64,000 bases of DNA from Neisseria sp. 83E34 (GCF_001308015.1 NZ_LGYH01000006.1:62001-126000), one strand, 5' to 3'; positions 31,233 to 41,139 are shown, counted from the stretch's first letter. The notes: generated by a model not told the origin, from the letters alone. Translations and numbers: made by a program.

Positions 31233-32390
31233 ATGTCTTTCATCCGCCATCCTGTTTGGGCCATGGCTTTCCGCCCGCTTTACCCGCTTGCCGCTGTTTA
31301 CGGCGCTTTGTCTGTGATGCTCTGGGCTTTCGGCTATCAAGGCACTGCCGCTCTGCCCGCCTATTTCTGGCATGCCCACGAAATGATATGGGGCTATTCA
31401 GGTGCGATTGTGGTGGCATTCTTGTTGACCGCCTCCGCCACTTGGACAGGACAACCGCCTACCCGCGGCGGCGCATTGATTACCTTGGTTGCCTTGTGGC
31501 TGCTCTCGCGTCTGTTTGCCTTCACACCGCTTGCAGCCGCCTCCGGCTTATTCGGTGTGGCATTTTTCTGGTTGGCTGCATGGTTTATGGGCGTTTCCGT
31601 GGTACGCAGCCGCAATTCGCGCAATTACATCGCCGTGGCCGCTCTATTTTTATTCGGCACAACCTTATTGCTGTTTCATATACAGCTATCCTCTTTCAAT
31701 GCCGCCGCGCTGCACAACGGGCTGCTGGCCGGTTTGGTAATGGTGGCCGGTTTTATCGGCCTGGTGGGCACACGGATTATTTCATTCTTCACTTCGCGCA
31801 GATTGGGCACAGAGCAAGTGGCAAGCCCGATGTGGCTGGCCTTGAACGCATTGCTGCTGCCGATGGCCACCGCGTTGTTGATGAGTTTGAACACCGCATT
31901 GCTTCCCGCCTCTTTGTTTGCGCTGGCCGCAGGCATTATCGGTTTGGTTCAGACAGGCCGTTGGTTCGAGCCCAAAGCCTTGACAGAGCCTTTATTATGG
32001 ATTCTGTTCGCAGGCTATGCCGCTACATCCCTGGGGTTGATAGTTATGGGCACGGCTTTCTGGAAGCCTGAAATGATGAGCACCGGCGTACATCTGGTGG
32101 CGGTGGGCGGCATCGGCATGCTAACCGTGGGCATGATGGTGCGCACTGCGCTGGGCCATACCGGCCGGCCGCTCTACCCCGCCCCCAAACTGATGGGAAC
32201 CGCTTTTGTGCTGATGCTTGCCGCTACCGCCGTCCGCACCGTGGCTGCATTTATGGCAACGGTTAACACCACCGCCTACGACCACAGCATCAGACTTTCC
32301 GCCGCCTTATTTGCCGTGTCGCTACTGCTTTATACATGGCGCTATACCCCGTGGCTGCTGCGCCCGAGGGTGGACGGCAAAGCAGGTTGA
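31233..32390 (+). CDS. nnrS: NnrS family heme- and copper-binding membrane protein
   Basis: A 385-residue protein with about twelve hydrophobic segments. Conserved NnrS features are FRPLYPLAA near the N-terminus, YFWHAHEMIWGY, GTRIISFFTSRRLG and the late HLVAVGGIGMLTVGMMVR. NnrS protects cells against nitric oxide-derived iron complexes. It has a strong ribosome binding site (AAGGA) and starts 31 bp after the hemerythrin gene. Confidence 0.9.
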   Translation: MSFIRHPVWAMAFRPLYPLAAVYGALSVMLWAFGYQGTAALPAYFWHAHEMIWGYSGAIVVAFLLTASATWTGQPPTRGGALITLVALWLLSRLFAFTPLAAASGLFGVAFFWLAAWFMGVSVVRSRNSRNYIAVAALFLFGTTLLLFHIQLSSFNAAALHNGLLAGLVMVAGFIGLVGTRIISFFTSRRLGTEQVASPMWLALNALLLPMATALLMSLNTALLPASLFALAAGIIGLVQTGRWFEPKALTEPLLWILFAGYAATSLGLIVMGTAFWKPEMMSTGVHLVAVGGIGMLTVGMMVRTALGHTGRPLYPAPKLMGTAFVLMLAATAVRTVAAFMATVNTTAYDHSIRLSAALFAVSLLLYTWRYTPWLLRPRVDGKAG

Positions 32391-32400
32391 TAAAACGAAC

Positions 32401-32434
32401 AATGCCTGTCTGAAAGCTTTTTCAGACAGGCATT
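32401..32434. terminator. DUS-pair hairpin, convergent nnrS and PBP-like gene
   Basis: Inverted DUS at 32403 and 32421 with a 6-8 base loop. Confidence 0.75.
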
Positions 32435-32459
32435 GCTCATGGTTGCCCATATAAGGAAA

Positions 32460-33722
32460 TCAGCCGAAAATATTCTTAAACCAAAGCTTGATATTATCCA
32501 CAATACGGACAAACCAGCCCGCTTCCTCCACTTGGTTCAGCGCCACAACATCGCGCTCGGCCAACAGCTTCCCTTCATACATAATCTTCAACTTACCCAA
32601 CACTTGACCGGTGCGCACAGGCGCCACAACAGGCTGCACGGTTTCCAACACAGGTTTGATATTTTTCCCTTCCGCATGCGGAATAGTAAGATAAATCGCC
32701 TCAATAAAGCCCGCATCCACAGCCTTGTTCTCCCCTTTATAAACCTTCACCTGAGAAATCACTTGGCCGGCATTGTAAAGCTTGGGCGTGTCAAACGAAT
32801 GCAAAGCCCAGTTCAACAGCTTGCCACTCTCAGCCGCACGCAATTCAGGGCTTTCCGCACCCACCAACACGGCAATCACCTGCCTGTCGTTGCGGTTGCT
32901 GGAAGAAATCAGATTGTAACCCGCAGTAGGCGAGTGGCCGGTAATCATGCCGTCGATGCTGGCATCACGGTACAGCAGCAAATTTCGGTTTGGCTGCTCA
33001 ATGCCGTTATAAGTAAACGATTTCATGGAAAAAATCGGATAATAACGGCGGAAATCCTGCGCAACGGCAACCGCCAGCTTCATCAAATCTTTTACGGTAG
33101 AAACATGGCCGTCTGCCGATTCTCCGGTGGCATTTTTAAAACTCGTATCCAGCATACCTAAATGCGTGGCCTGTTCGTTCATTTTTTTCACAAACTCGGC
33201 CTCGGAACCGTTGCCCAACACCTCGGCCAGCGTAACGGTCGCATCATTTCCCGACTGCACCAGCATCCCCTTGAGCAAGTCGCTCACACTCACGGTTTTG
33301 TTCGGACTCAAAAACATGCGTGAACCGCTGGTTTTCCAAGCACGCTCGGATACCGTTAACATTTGGTCGGGTTTCAGCACGCCGTCATCCAAAGCCTTAA
33401 ACACCAGATAGGCCGTCATCAGCTTGGTCAGCGCGGCCGGCTCAACCTGCGCATCATAATTATGCGCCCCCAACACCTGCTTGCTTTGCACATCCATCAC
33501 CGCATAAGCCGTAGCCGCCAATTCCGGCAGTTTGGGCATTCCGGCAGTTTGTTCCTTTTGTTGCGTTGCAGCCTTTGTTTCAACGGAAGAAGCTACTTTT
33601 GCGGCAGGAGCAGCCGGAGCAGATGCGGTTTGCGACGCCGGCACGGCACTCTTTTTCGCAGCATCCGCAGCGAAAGCGGAGCAAGCCGCCGCCAGAAGCA
33701 GGCAGGAAATGGTTTTTTTCAT
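32460..33722 (-). CDS. PBP5-type D,D-carboxypeptidase homologue lacking catalytic Ser and KTG Lys
   Basis: A 420-residue S11 (DacA/DacC) family protein: signal peptide (1-19), Ala-rich linker (20-60), transpeptidase-like domain (about 65-310), PBP5 C-terminal beta domain, and an amphipathic tail helix (IVDNIKLWFKNIFG). The fold is well preserved and SGN is intact at 157-159. The SxxK motif, however, reads ALTK (Ala97, codon GCG at 33432-33434), and the KTG motif reads ITG (Ile260, codon ATT at 32943-32945). It therefore should not acylate. A longer frame to 33842 is rejected because MKKTISCLLLAAACSAFA is a clear signal peptide. Confidence 0.88.
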   Translation of the reverse strand: MKKTISCLLLAAACSAFAADAAKKSAVPASQTASAPAAPAAKVASSVETKAATQQKEQTAGMPKLPELAATAYAVMDVQSKQVLGAHNYDAQVEPAALTKLMTAYLVFKALDDGVLKPDQMLTVSERAWKTSGSRMFLSPNKTVSVSDLLKGMLVQSGNDATVTLAEVLGNGSEAEFVKKMNEQATHLGMLDTSFKNATGESADGHVSTVKDLMKLAVAVAQDFRRYYPIFSMKSFTYNGIEQPNRNLLLYRDASIDGMITGHSPTAGYNLISSSNRNDRQVIAVLVGAESPELRAAESGKLLNWALHSFDTPKLYNAGQVISQVKVYKGENKAVDAGFIEAIYLTIPHAEGKNIKPVLETVQPVVAPVRTGQVLGKLKIMYEGKLLAERDVVALNQVEEAGWFVRIVDNIKLWFKNIFG

Positions 33723-33922
33723 AACATCAATATTAAAATTACACTCAATTAAAGGGAAATCAAGCAGGAAACTGCGCAAACAAAAGTGCAGCTTTAGTTG
33801 AAATTTCAGCGGATTATACATGAATTCAGTTTCCACTTGCACTATCGTGCCGCTCAGAGTATGGTTTTGGCTTTATCTAAATCTTAAAAAAGACACTCTC
33901 TGTAATCAACGCCATCCCTATC

Positions 33923-35461
33923 ATGAACCCGAAATTGCATTCCCAATACCTTACCAAAATCCTCACCGCTTCGGTATACGATGTTGCCACAGAAACCCCT
34001 TTAGACCCGGCCCGCAGCCTTTCTCGCAGAATGGAAAACCAAATCCTGCTCAAACGTGAAGACTTGCAGCCGGTTTTTTCATTCAAAATCCGCGGCGCCT
34101 ATAACAAAATGGCCTCACTCTCGCCGGAAGCTCTGGCCAAAGGCGTCATCACCGCCAGCGCAGGCAACCATGCACAAGGCGTGGCCTTATCGGCCCAGCA
34201 CTTAAATTGCGCAGCCACAATCGTCATGCCCGAAACCACGCCGCAAATCAAAGTGGATGCAGTTAAAGCACGCGGCGGCAATGTGGTGCTCAAAGGCGTG
34301 TCTTACAACGACGCTTACGACCACGCCATGAAATTGGTAACAGAAAGCGGGCTGACTTACATCCCACCCTTCGACGACCCTTATGTGATTGCCGGGCAAG
34401 GTACCATCGGCCTTGAAATCATCCGCCAACATCCCAAGCCCATCCACGCCATTTTCGTACCCATAGGCGGCGGCGGTTTGGCCGCAGGTGTGGCCGCATT
34501 CATCAAAAACGTGCGGCCGGAAATTAAAGTGATCGGCGTAGAAACCTATGATGCCTGCGCAATGAAGCAATCTATCGAACAAGGCGAACGGGTAGAGTTG
34601 AAAGATGTAGGTTTATTTGCCGACGGCACGGCGGTTAAATTGGTGGGTGAAGAAACTTTCACGCTCTGCCGCGACCTGCTTGACGAAATTATTCTGGTGG
34701 ATACCGACGACATTTGCGGTGCCGTGAAAGATATCTACGACGACACCCGCAGCATCACCGAACCTTCAGGCGCTCTAGCATTAGCCGGCCTCAAAGCCTA
34801 TATTGAACGGGAAGACTGCCACAACCAGACTTTAATCGCCATCAACAGTGGCGCAAACATGAACTTCCACCGCCTGCGCCATGTTTCCGAGCGCAGCGAA
34901 CTGGGCGAAGGTCACGAAGGCATTTTTGCCGTGTCCATTCCTGAAACGCCCGGCAGCTTCCGAAAATTTATCAATGCCTTGGGCAGCCGCAACATTACCG
35001 AATTTAACTACCGTTACGGCGACGACAACATTGCGCATATTTTTGTCGGCATCCAAACTTCAAGCCCGCGCGACATCAGCCGGATCAGTAAAGAGCTGGC
35101 CGCAGCCGGTTTACCGAATATCGATCTCTCCGGCGACGAAATATCCAAAATCCACATCCGCTATATGGTAGGCGGGCGCACCGATAAAATCAGCAACGAG
35201 CGCCTGATTACATTCGAATTTCCCGAACGCCCCGGCGCGCTCGCACGCTTCCTCAACCATATGCAGACCAACTGGAACATTACCCTGTTCCACTACCGCA
35301 ACCACGGCGCCGATTACGGGCGCGTTCTGGTCGGCATCGACGTACCGGAGCACGAAACAGCCTCTTTTAGCGACTTCCTCGAAAACGTAGGCTATAACTG
35401 CCATGACGAAACCGGCAATGCCGCCTATAAGCTGTTTTTAAGCTCAACCAAATCAGCCTAA
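33923..35461 (+). CDS. ilvA: Threonine deaminase, biosynthetic
   Basis: Converts threonine to 2-oxobutanoate for isoleucine synthesis. 512 residues: PLP-dependent catalytic domain (1-330) with the lysine in FSFKIRGAYNKM and the phosphate loop PIGGGGLAAGVA, then two ACT-like regulatory domains (about 338-415 and 430-510), the pattern of the isoleucine-inhibited form. Confidence 0.95.
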   Translation: MNPKLHSQYLTKILTASVYDVATETPLDPARSLSRRMENQILLKREDLQPVFSFKIRGAYNKMASLSPEALAKGVITASAGNHAQGVALSAQHLNCAATIVMPETTPQIKVDAVKARGGNVVLKGVSYNDAYDHAMKLVTESGLTYIPPFDDPYVIAGQGTIGLEIIRQHPKPIHAIFVPIGGGGLAAGVAAFIKNVRPEIKVIGVETYDACAMKQSIEQGERVELKDVGLFADGTAVKLVGEETFTLCRDLLDEIILVDTDDICGAVKDIYDDTRSITEPSGALALAGLKAYIEREDCHNQTLIAINSGANMNFHRLRHVSERSELGEGHEGIFAVSIPETPGSFRKFINALGSRNITEFNYRYGDDNIAHIFVGIQTSSPRDISRISKELAAAGLPNIDLSGDEISKIHIRYMVGGRTDKISNERLITFEFPERPGALARFLNHMQTNWNITLFHYRNHGADYGRVLVGIDVPEHETASFSDFLENVGYNCHDETGNAAYKLFLSSTKSA

Positions 35462-35499
35462 AAAATACCTGTCTGAAACTATTTCAGACAGGTATTTTT
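35461..35499 (+). terminator. Hairpin from a covarying DUS variant after ilvA
   Basis: Arms TACCTGTCTGAAA and TTTCAGACAGGTA: both arms carry the same change from the consensus, so the 18 bp stem stays perfect although neither half is an exact DUS. Confidence 0.8.
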
Positions 35500-35719
35500 T
35501 ATACCACTTTTTTACCGGGAAACGTCAATAAAATGATGACAAACCATTCGGCAAACAGTAACATACCGGGTGCTTAAAAACCGGCTGCCTGCCATAAAGC
35601 AAACTGCATTCACGAGCTATCCAATTCAGTTGGCACCACCAGAGTAACACCCCGCAGCAAGCCGTTAAAACGTTTATTTAATAAAGAGTTGAATCATAAT
35701 CCAAAATTGAAATACAGCT

Positions 35720-35758
35720 TTCAGACAGGCATCGATAGGGTTCAGATGCCTGTCTGAA
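35720..35758. repeat. Inverted DUS pair upstream of ppx
   Basis: DUS at 35720-35731 (-) and 35747-35758 (+), 34 bp before the ppx start. The rest of the 290 bp ilvA-ppx gap shows no feature I can support. Confidence 0.65.
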
Positions 35759-35791
35759 AACAACCGAAAAACCTACTCCCCCCGAAGTATC

Positions 35792-37288
35792 ATGACAACA
35801 CCTCAAATGCTTGCCTCAGTCGATCTGGGCTCCAACAGCTTCCGCCTGCAAATCTGCGAAAACCACAACGGCCAATTGAAAGTCATTGATTCCATCAAAG
35901 AAATGGTGCGCTTTGCCGGCGGCTTGGACGAACATAAAAACCTTGATCAAGCCTCACAAGAACGGGCGCTCAACTGCCTGACCAAATTCGGCGAACGCCT
36001 GCGCAGCTTCTCACCGGAGCAAGTGCGTGCCGTGGCAACCAACACATTTCGCGTTGCCAAAAACATCAGCGACTTCCTGCCGCGCGCCGAAGCCGCATTG
36101 GGCTTTCCTATCGAAATCATCGCAGGCCGAGAAGAAGCCCGTCTGATTTACACCGGCGTAGTCCACACCCTGCCGCCCAACGGCGAGCGCATGTTGGTGG
36201 TTGACATTGGCGGCGGTTCCACCGAATTTGTGATTGGTTCCTCACTCGAACCCACCAACACCGAAAGCCTGCCGCTCGGCTGCGTCACATACAGCCTGCG
36301 CTTTTTCCAAAACAAAATCACCGAAAAAGATTTCAAAACTGCCATCAATGCCGCCCGCGCCGAAATCCAACGCATCAGTAAATCCTACAAACGCACGGGT
36401 TGGGATTTCAGCGTAGGCACTTCAGGTTCTGCCAAATCCATCCGCGACGTGATAGCCACCGATTTGGAAATGGGCGACGACATCACCTATGCCGGCATGC
36501 AGAAGCTGGCCGAGCGCATCTGCCAAGCCGGCAGCGTAAAAAAAGCGCGTTTTGAAGGCCTGAAACCGGAGCGGGTTGAAGTATTTGCCGGAGGCTTGGC
36601 AGTAATGATGGCGGCATTTGAGGAGTTGGGCATCCAAAAAATGATGGTTACCGAAGCCGCTCTTCGCGACGGCGTGTTTTACGACTTAATCGGCCGCCAG
36701 CTCAACGCCGATATGCGCGATCAAACCATAACCCAATTCCAGCAGCGTTATCACGTTTCCCCAAGCCAAGCCGCCCGTGTGGCCGCCACGGCTAGAATAT
36801 TTATGGAAAGCCTTGCACAAACCGCTTCGGTGCAAGAATTGACTTACTGGCAACAATATGTAAATTGGGCCGCGCAGGTGCATGAAATCGGCATCGAAAT
36901 CGCCCATACCGCTTACCACAAACACAGCGCTTACATTCTCGAACACGCCGACATGCCAGGATTCTCGCGCAAAGAGCAGCACATTCTTTCCATGCTCGTA
37001 CTCGGCCAACGCGGCGACCTGCGCAAAATGGTCGATTTGGTAGACGGTAACCGCATGATGTGGTTTGCTATTGCGGCTTTGCGTTTGGCCGTATTGTTCC
37101 ATCGCTCGCGCCTCTCGTTCACACTGCCACCCTACACGCAATTGCGCTTCGACGCTGACAAACGCCACTTCACTCTGCGTATCAATCAAAACTGGCTGGA
37201 TGAAAATCTGCTGATTGCCGATTCATTAACTTACGAAACGGAGCAATGGCGGAAAATTGATGTGGTGTTTAACGTACAAGCGTTTTGA
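35792..37288 (+). CDS. ppx: Exopolyphosphatase, Ppx/GppA family
   Basis: Releases phosphate from polyphosphate ends, or hydrolyses pppGpp. 498 residues with an actin-like ATPase fold: phosphate 1 loop ASVDLGSNSFRL (8-19), phosphate 2 loop VVDIGGGSTEFVIG (136-149), catalytic Glu near EIIAGREEARLI, and a C-terminal HD-like helical domain (about 310-498). Length favours Ppx over GppA, but the two are hard to separate. Confidence 0.9.
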   Translation: MTTPQMLASVDLGSNSFRLQICENHNGQLKVIDSIKEMVRFAGGLDEHKNLDQASQERALNCLTKFGERLRSFSPEQVRAVATNTFRVAKNISDFLPRAEAALGFPIEIIAGREEARLIYTGVVHTLPPNGERMLVVDIGGGSTEFVIGSSLEPTNTESLPLGCVTYSLRFFQNKITEKDFKTAINAARAEIQRISKSYKRTGWDFSVGTSGSAKSIRDVIATDLEMGDDITYAGMQKLAERICQAGSVKKARFEGLKPERVEVFAGGLAVMMAAFEELGIQKMMVTEAALRDGVFYDLIGRQLNADMRDQTITQFQQRYHVSPSQAARVAATARIFMESLAQTASVQELTYWQQYVNWAAQVHEIGIEIAHTAYHKHSAYILEHADMPGFSRKEQHILSMLVLGQRGDLRKMVDLVDGNRMMWFAIAALRLAVLFHRSRLSFTLPPYTQLRFDADKRHFTLRINQNWLDENLLIADSLTYETEQWRKIDVVFNVQAF

Positions 37289-37311
37289 TTGTATTTACTT
37301 TCCAAAATCGA

Positions 37312-37344
37312 AATGCCTGTCTGAAAACGTTTCAGACAGGCATT
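37312..37344. terminator. DUS-pair hairpin, convergent genes
   Basis: Inverted DUS at 37314 and 37331 with a 5-base loop, after ppx and the minus-strand secreted protein gene. Confidence 0.75.
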
Positions 37345-37369
37345 TGGTTTATTCATCACGCCCGTTAAT

Positions 37370-37876
37370 TTATCTACGCCACTCTATCCTTATTCCATCG
37401 CCCTGCAAATAATCATAAGGCGGATGCCCAAACTGATTGTCCGGGTTCCTTTGGCGTTCTTTCAACCTTTGCTGCGTTACCACTTCGTTATAAAGCCGGT
37501 TATTGGTTTTTGGCGACAAGCGTTGCGCCTCTCTGCGGCGCGCCTCCAAACGCATACGGTTTTTCCAGCGGAAATAGTCATCCGCATCCGGCCGTCTAGG
37601 ATAGCGGTAACCATAGTCGTAATAATAAGAATCCGGGTAAATCGTGCCTATTTCAATGCGGGTATTATAAGTTTTGCCATTACCTGGGTTTAAATGGAAA
37701 CTGCCATATGATCCGGATCGCTCGTAATATTCCCTGACCGACCCTTTTCCTACGACTTGGCCGCCCTCATAGATAACACGGGTATTCGTTGGCAAAACAG
37801 GCACTTCCCTTGCAGCAGCCGGCATGGAGAAACTCCCAACAAACAGCATACAACCCACCGCATAGATATATTTCAT
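37370..37876 (-). CDS. Secreted hypothetical protein, Tyr/Arg rich
   Basis: A 168-residue protein with a signal peptide (about 1-22, ending PAAA). The mature part contains EGGQVVGKGSVREYYER, a Tyr-rich segment (YPDSYYYDYGYRYP) and a long Arg-rich helix (RMRLEARRREAQRL). The ATG at 37876 has GGGTGA upstream. I do not recognise a family. A periplasmic location is inferred. Confidence 0.6.
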   Translation of the reverse strand: MKYIYAVGCMLFVGSFSMPAAAREVPVLPTNTRVIYEGGQVVGKGSVREYYERSGSYGSFHLNPGNGKTYNTRIEIGTIYPDSYYYDYGYRYPRRPDADDYFRWKNRMRLEARRREAQRLSPKTNNRLYNEVVTQQRLKERQRNPDNQFGHPPYDYLQGDGIRIEWRR

Positions 37877-38185
37877 CGTTATCACCCGCACACCGGAACA
37901 ATATCCGATTTCACTACAAATATCACCCGCAAGCTTTTTTCAGACAGGCATTCATCTTTGCAATGGCATATTTCCACGCTTTGGGCAACTATGTGAATCT
38001 CACAACAATATACCAAAATCATACACATTACAAATATTCACACTAAAAAATACCAAGCATATTGAATATCAACTGACTATTTATTACAATTGTATAATTA
38101 AATAGAATATGCATCTGAAAAGAAGTTCAGACACATTTAACTCGGCATAGTTCTGCCATTCTCCCCAAAAAAGTGAGGTATATAC

Positions 38186-39901
38186 ATGGATAACAATGTT
38201 TTAAACATGCTTCCAGAAGATCAGTTGAATATAGAAAACAACACCGTTGTTCCAGAAAATCTTATTGCAAACAACAACTCAACGCAAGGTACACCAACTG
38301 GCAACCAAACCGACACAGTAGAAGTAGAAAACCCTGCAAACGAGCAGACCTCTACCGATGCGCAAGCTCCTGCCGCTACTCAAGACAATACCCCACAAGC
38401 TCAGACGGAAACTGAAAATCTTACTGGAGCGCCAAATCCTATCGACACTAACGGCGCCCAAGATCCCGTAAGCGACAAACCGGTAAACAATGACTCAGAA
38501 GATCAGGCAACCAATCCCAAACCAGTAGATCCGCAAGATCAAATCGATACACCGGTTACCAACGATCCTGCTAACGATTTACCGGCCGGTGATCAAACAG
38601 CAAACCCACCAAGCAACCCGGAACCGCAAAAAGACACCGGCCCGGATAACACCACAACCGTCAACATTTCAGCTCCGGCCGACGATCAAACAGATCCGGT
38701 TGGTGCGGAAGATGAAGCAGACAAAAATAGCTGCGGCGACCACCCCTGCGATAAAAAATGGGTAGATAACAACGGTACCGGCGAAAAAATTATCATCACC
38801 GGCACCGACCAAAACGACATCATCCACGGCACAGCGCGCGACGAAGATATTTCGGGCCGTGCAGGTGACGATAAACTTTATTCCGGCCCGGGCGACGACG
38901 TATTGGACGGAGAAGCAGGCAATGATTCTATGTACGGCTGCCATGGCGACGACGTTTATTATGTTGATTCGGAAGGTGATAAAGTCATCGAATTTGTGAA
39001 TCAAGGCAACGACCACGTATTCAGCAGCATCAGCTACACCCTGCCTGAAAACGTAGAGAATGTACACTTGATGACCGATGACGATTTGAACGCCGTCGGC
39101 AACGAGCTAGACAACGTGCTGCATGGCAATGACGGTAAAAATGACCTCAGCGGCGGCGCAGGCAACGATAATCTGTACGGTCACGCAGGCGATGACATTC
39201 TTGATGGCGAATCCGGTGCCGACTTTATGGTAGGCGGCGAAGGCAACGACATTTATTATGTCGACCAAGCCGGCGATACCGTAGTTGAGTGTGCAGATGA
39301 AGGTATTGATACCGTATTAACTTCCATCAGCTACACAGCCGGCGATCATGTAGAAAACCTCACTTTGTTGGGCGACGATGATCTGAATCTGACCGGCAAC
39401 GAGTTGAACAATCTGCTGCACGGCAACGACGGCAACAATATCCTGCTGGGCGGTGACGGTTGTGATCAGATTTTTGCTCACGACGGCAACGACATTCTGG
39501 ATGGCGGCACAGGTAATGATTTGCTCAATGGCGGCAACGGTTTCGATACCTACCTATTCGGACGCGGCTACGGCAACGACACTATTGTTGATTATGACCA
39601 AGCTGAAAACAGCAACGACCGTATCTCATTCGGCAGCGGCATTTCTGCATCAGACTTGGAGTTCTCACGCTCAGGTGGTGATTTGGTAATTGGTTTGAAA
39701 GATTCAGACGATACGCTCACCATCAGCCAATGGTTTGATAATGCCGATTATCAAATTGAAGAATTCCTATTCAACAGCGGCGATGCATGGAGCTACGAGC
39801 AAATTCAAGAAGCCACCCAAGCCCTGTACGCCACCGTATCGACCAACAGCCAGCTTGACGATATCCAACAGCAAGCCCAAACTGCAGGCTCCGGCTTATA
39901 A
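38186..39901 (+). CDS. RTX-type calcium-binding protein, type I secreted
   Basis: A 571-residue acidic protein. Residues 1-200 are a low-complexity Asn/Asp/Pro/Thr-rich region without a signal peptide. Residues 205-480 hold three blocks of GGxGxDx(L/I) nonapeptide repeats alternating with SISYTLPENVENV-type beta segments. A C-terminal domain (480-560, DSDDTLTISQWF) is typical of type I secretion substrates. Unusually for this class it has several cysteines (C183GDHPC188, C252 and others). There is no DUS inside. GAGG precedes the ATG and a TATAAT box lies at 38093-38098. No type I exporter is in the window. Confidence 0.82.
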   Translation: MDNNVLNMLPEDQLNIENNTVVPENLIANNNSTQGTPTGNQTDTVEVENPANEQTSTDAQAPAATQDNTPQAQTETENLTGAPNPIDTNGAQDPVSDKPVNNDSEDQATNPKPVDPQDQIDTPVTNDPANDLPAGDQTANPPSNPEPQKDTGPDNTTTVNISAPADDQTDPVGAEDEADKNSCGDHPCDKKWVDNNGTGEKIIITGTDQNDIIHGTARDEDISGRAGDDKLYSGPGDDVLDGEAGNDSMYGCHGDDVYYVDSEGDKVIEFVNQGNDHVFSSISYTLPENVENVHLMTDDDLNAVGNELDNVLHGNDGKNDLSGGAGNDNLYGHAGDDILDGESGADFMVGGEGNDIYYVDQAGDTVVECADEGIDTVLTSISYTAGDHVENLTLLGDDDLNLTGNELNNLLHGNDGNNILLGGDGCDQIFAHDGNDILDGGTGNDLLNGGNGFDTYLFGRGYGNDTIVDYDQAENSNDRISFGSGISASDLEFSRSGGDLVIGLKDSDDTLTISQWFDNADYQIEEFLFNSGDAWSYEQIQEATQALYATVSTNSQLDDIQQQAQTAGSGL

Positions 39902-39918
39902 TTTTTCATATGCACTCC

Positions 39919-39949
39919 AAACACCCGCAGCAAAACTGCGGGTGTTTTT
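39919..39949 (+). terminator. Rho-independent terminator of the RTX gene
   Basis: Stem AAACACCCGCAG / CTGCGGGTGTTT with a 5-base loop and a T-run, 17 bases after the stop. It does not use DUS arms, unlike most terminators here. Confidence 0.88.
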
Positions 39950-40012
39950 CGTTATAGGTTTAGAATCCTGCTAAAATAACGGTTTCATTAATCAACACAG
40001 GATCACAGCATC

Positions 40013-40876
40013 ATGAGCGATATAAGCTTAAAAAAGATTTATTCCGGAAAAGTCCGCGATCTTTACGAGATTGACGATAAGCGTATGCTCATGGTCGCAT
40101 CCGACCGTTTGTCCGCATTTGATGTGATTCTTGACGACCCTATCCCGGGCAAAGGCGAAATCCTCACCCAAATCTCCAATTTCTGGTTTGGCAAACTTGC
40201 CCACATTATGTCCAACCACTTTACAGGCGACACGGTTTACAACGTTCTGCCAGAAGCCGAAGCGCGCAAGCTGGAAAAGCGGGCCGTGGTTGCCAAAAAA
40301 CTGACTCCGGTTAAAGTAGAAGCTATTGTGCGCGGCTATTTGGCAGGCAGCGGCTGGAAAGATTATCAAAAAACCGGCTCGGTATGCGGCATCAAGCTGC
40401 CCGAAGGCATGCAGGAAGCCCAGCAGCTGCCCGAAGTAATCTTCACACCCTCAACCAAAGCGGCGGTGGGCGATCATGATGAAAACATCAGCTTTGAAGA
40501 ATGTGAAAAAATCATCGGTAAAGAGCTGGCGCAAGAAGTGCGTGACAAAGCCATCCGCCTATACACGGAAGCAGCCGAATATGCCAAAACTCGCGGCATC
40601 ATCATTTGCGACACCAAGTTTGAATTCGGCCTTGATGAAAACGGCACTCTGACCTTAATGGACGAAGTGCTCACGCCTGACTCCAGCCGTTTCTGGCCGG
40701 CAGAGCAATACCAAGTCGGTACCAATCCGCCCTCTTTCGATAAACAATTTGTGCGCGACTGGCTGGAACAAAGCGGCTGGAACAAACAAGCCCCGGCACC
40801 GAAAGTGCCCGCAGACGTGATTCGGAAAACCGTGGAAAAATATCAGGAAGCCCTGAATCTATTAACGGCTGATTAA
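40013..40876 (+). CDS. purC: SAICAR synthase
   Basis: Joins CAIR and aspartate in purine synthesis. 287 residues with [20 protein letters not shown] at the start, the ATP and substrate region [18 protein letters not shown], and [15 protein letters not shown]. Confidence 0.96.
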   Translation: MSDISLKKIYSGKVRDLYEIDDKRMLMVASDRLSAFDVILDDPIPGKGEILTQISNFWFGKLAHIMSNHFTGDTVYNVLPEAEARKLEKRAVVAKKLTPVKVEAIVRGYLAGSGWKDYQKTGSVCGIKLPEGMQEAQQLPEVIFTPSTKAAVGDHDENISFEECEKIIGKELAQEVRDKAIRLYTEAAEYAKTRGIIICDTKFEFGLDENGTLTLMDEVLTPDSSRFWPAEQYQVGTNPPSFDKQFVRDWLEQSGWNKQAPAPKVPADVIRKTVEKYQEALNLLTAD

Positions 40877-40926
40877 GCGTATCGTGGTGCGCTTCTAAGC
40901 CGGTGTAACGTATGCCTGTCTGAAAA

Positions 40927-41066
40927 CTAGAGTTAATCAACTTAACAATAGTACGCTCGTCATACTCGGGCTTGACCCGAGTATCCCGAGCCCCAGTAAC
41001 TTTAGGAGATACTCTGGTCAAGCCCGAGTATGACGTTATCGTTATTATGTAAGTGGATTGACTATA
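40927..41066. repeat. MITE-like palindromic element, copy R2
   Basis: About 140 bp. The left end CTAGAGTTAATCAACTTA resembles the inverted right end TATAGTCAATCCACTTA. The core TCATACTCGGGCTTGACC is repeated inverted as GGTCAAGCCCGAGTATGA. It starts three bases after the DUS at 40913-40924. Confidence 0.7.
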
Positions 41067-41077
41067 CCAATCAAAAA

Positions 41078-41134
41078 ATGCCTGCCTGAAAAAAGCCCCG
41101 TGTTGAGAATGCGGGGCTTTTTTCAGGCAGGCAT
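41078..41134 (-). terminator. Composite terminator of the polyamine-binding protein gene
   Basis: A perfect 23 bp stem: an inner GCCCCG/CGGGGC stem with T-run, extended by arms TGCCTGCCTGAA that match each other but differ from the DUS at one position. Loop of 11 bases. Confidence 0.88.
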
Positions 41135-41139
41135 ACGAT

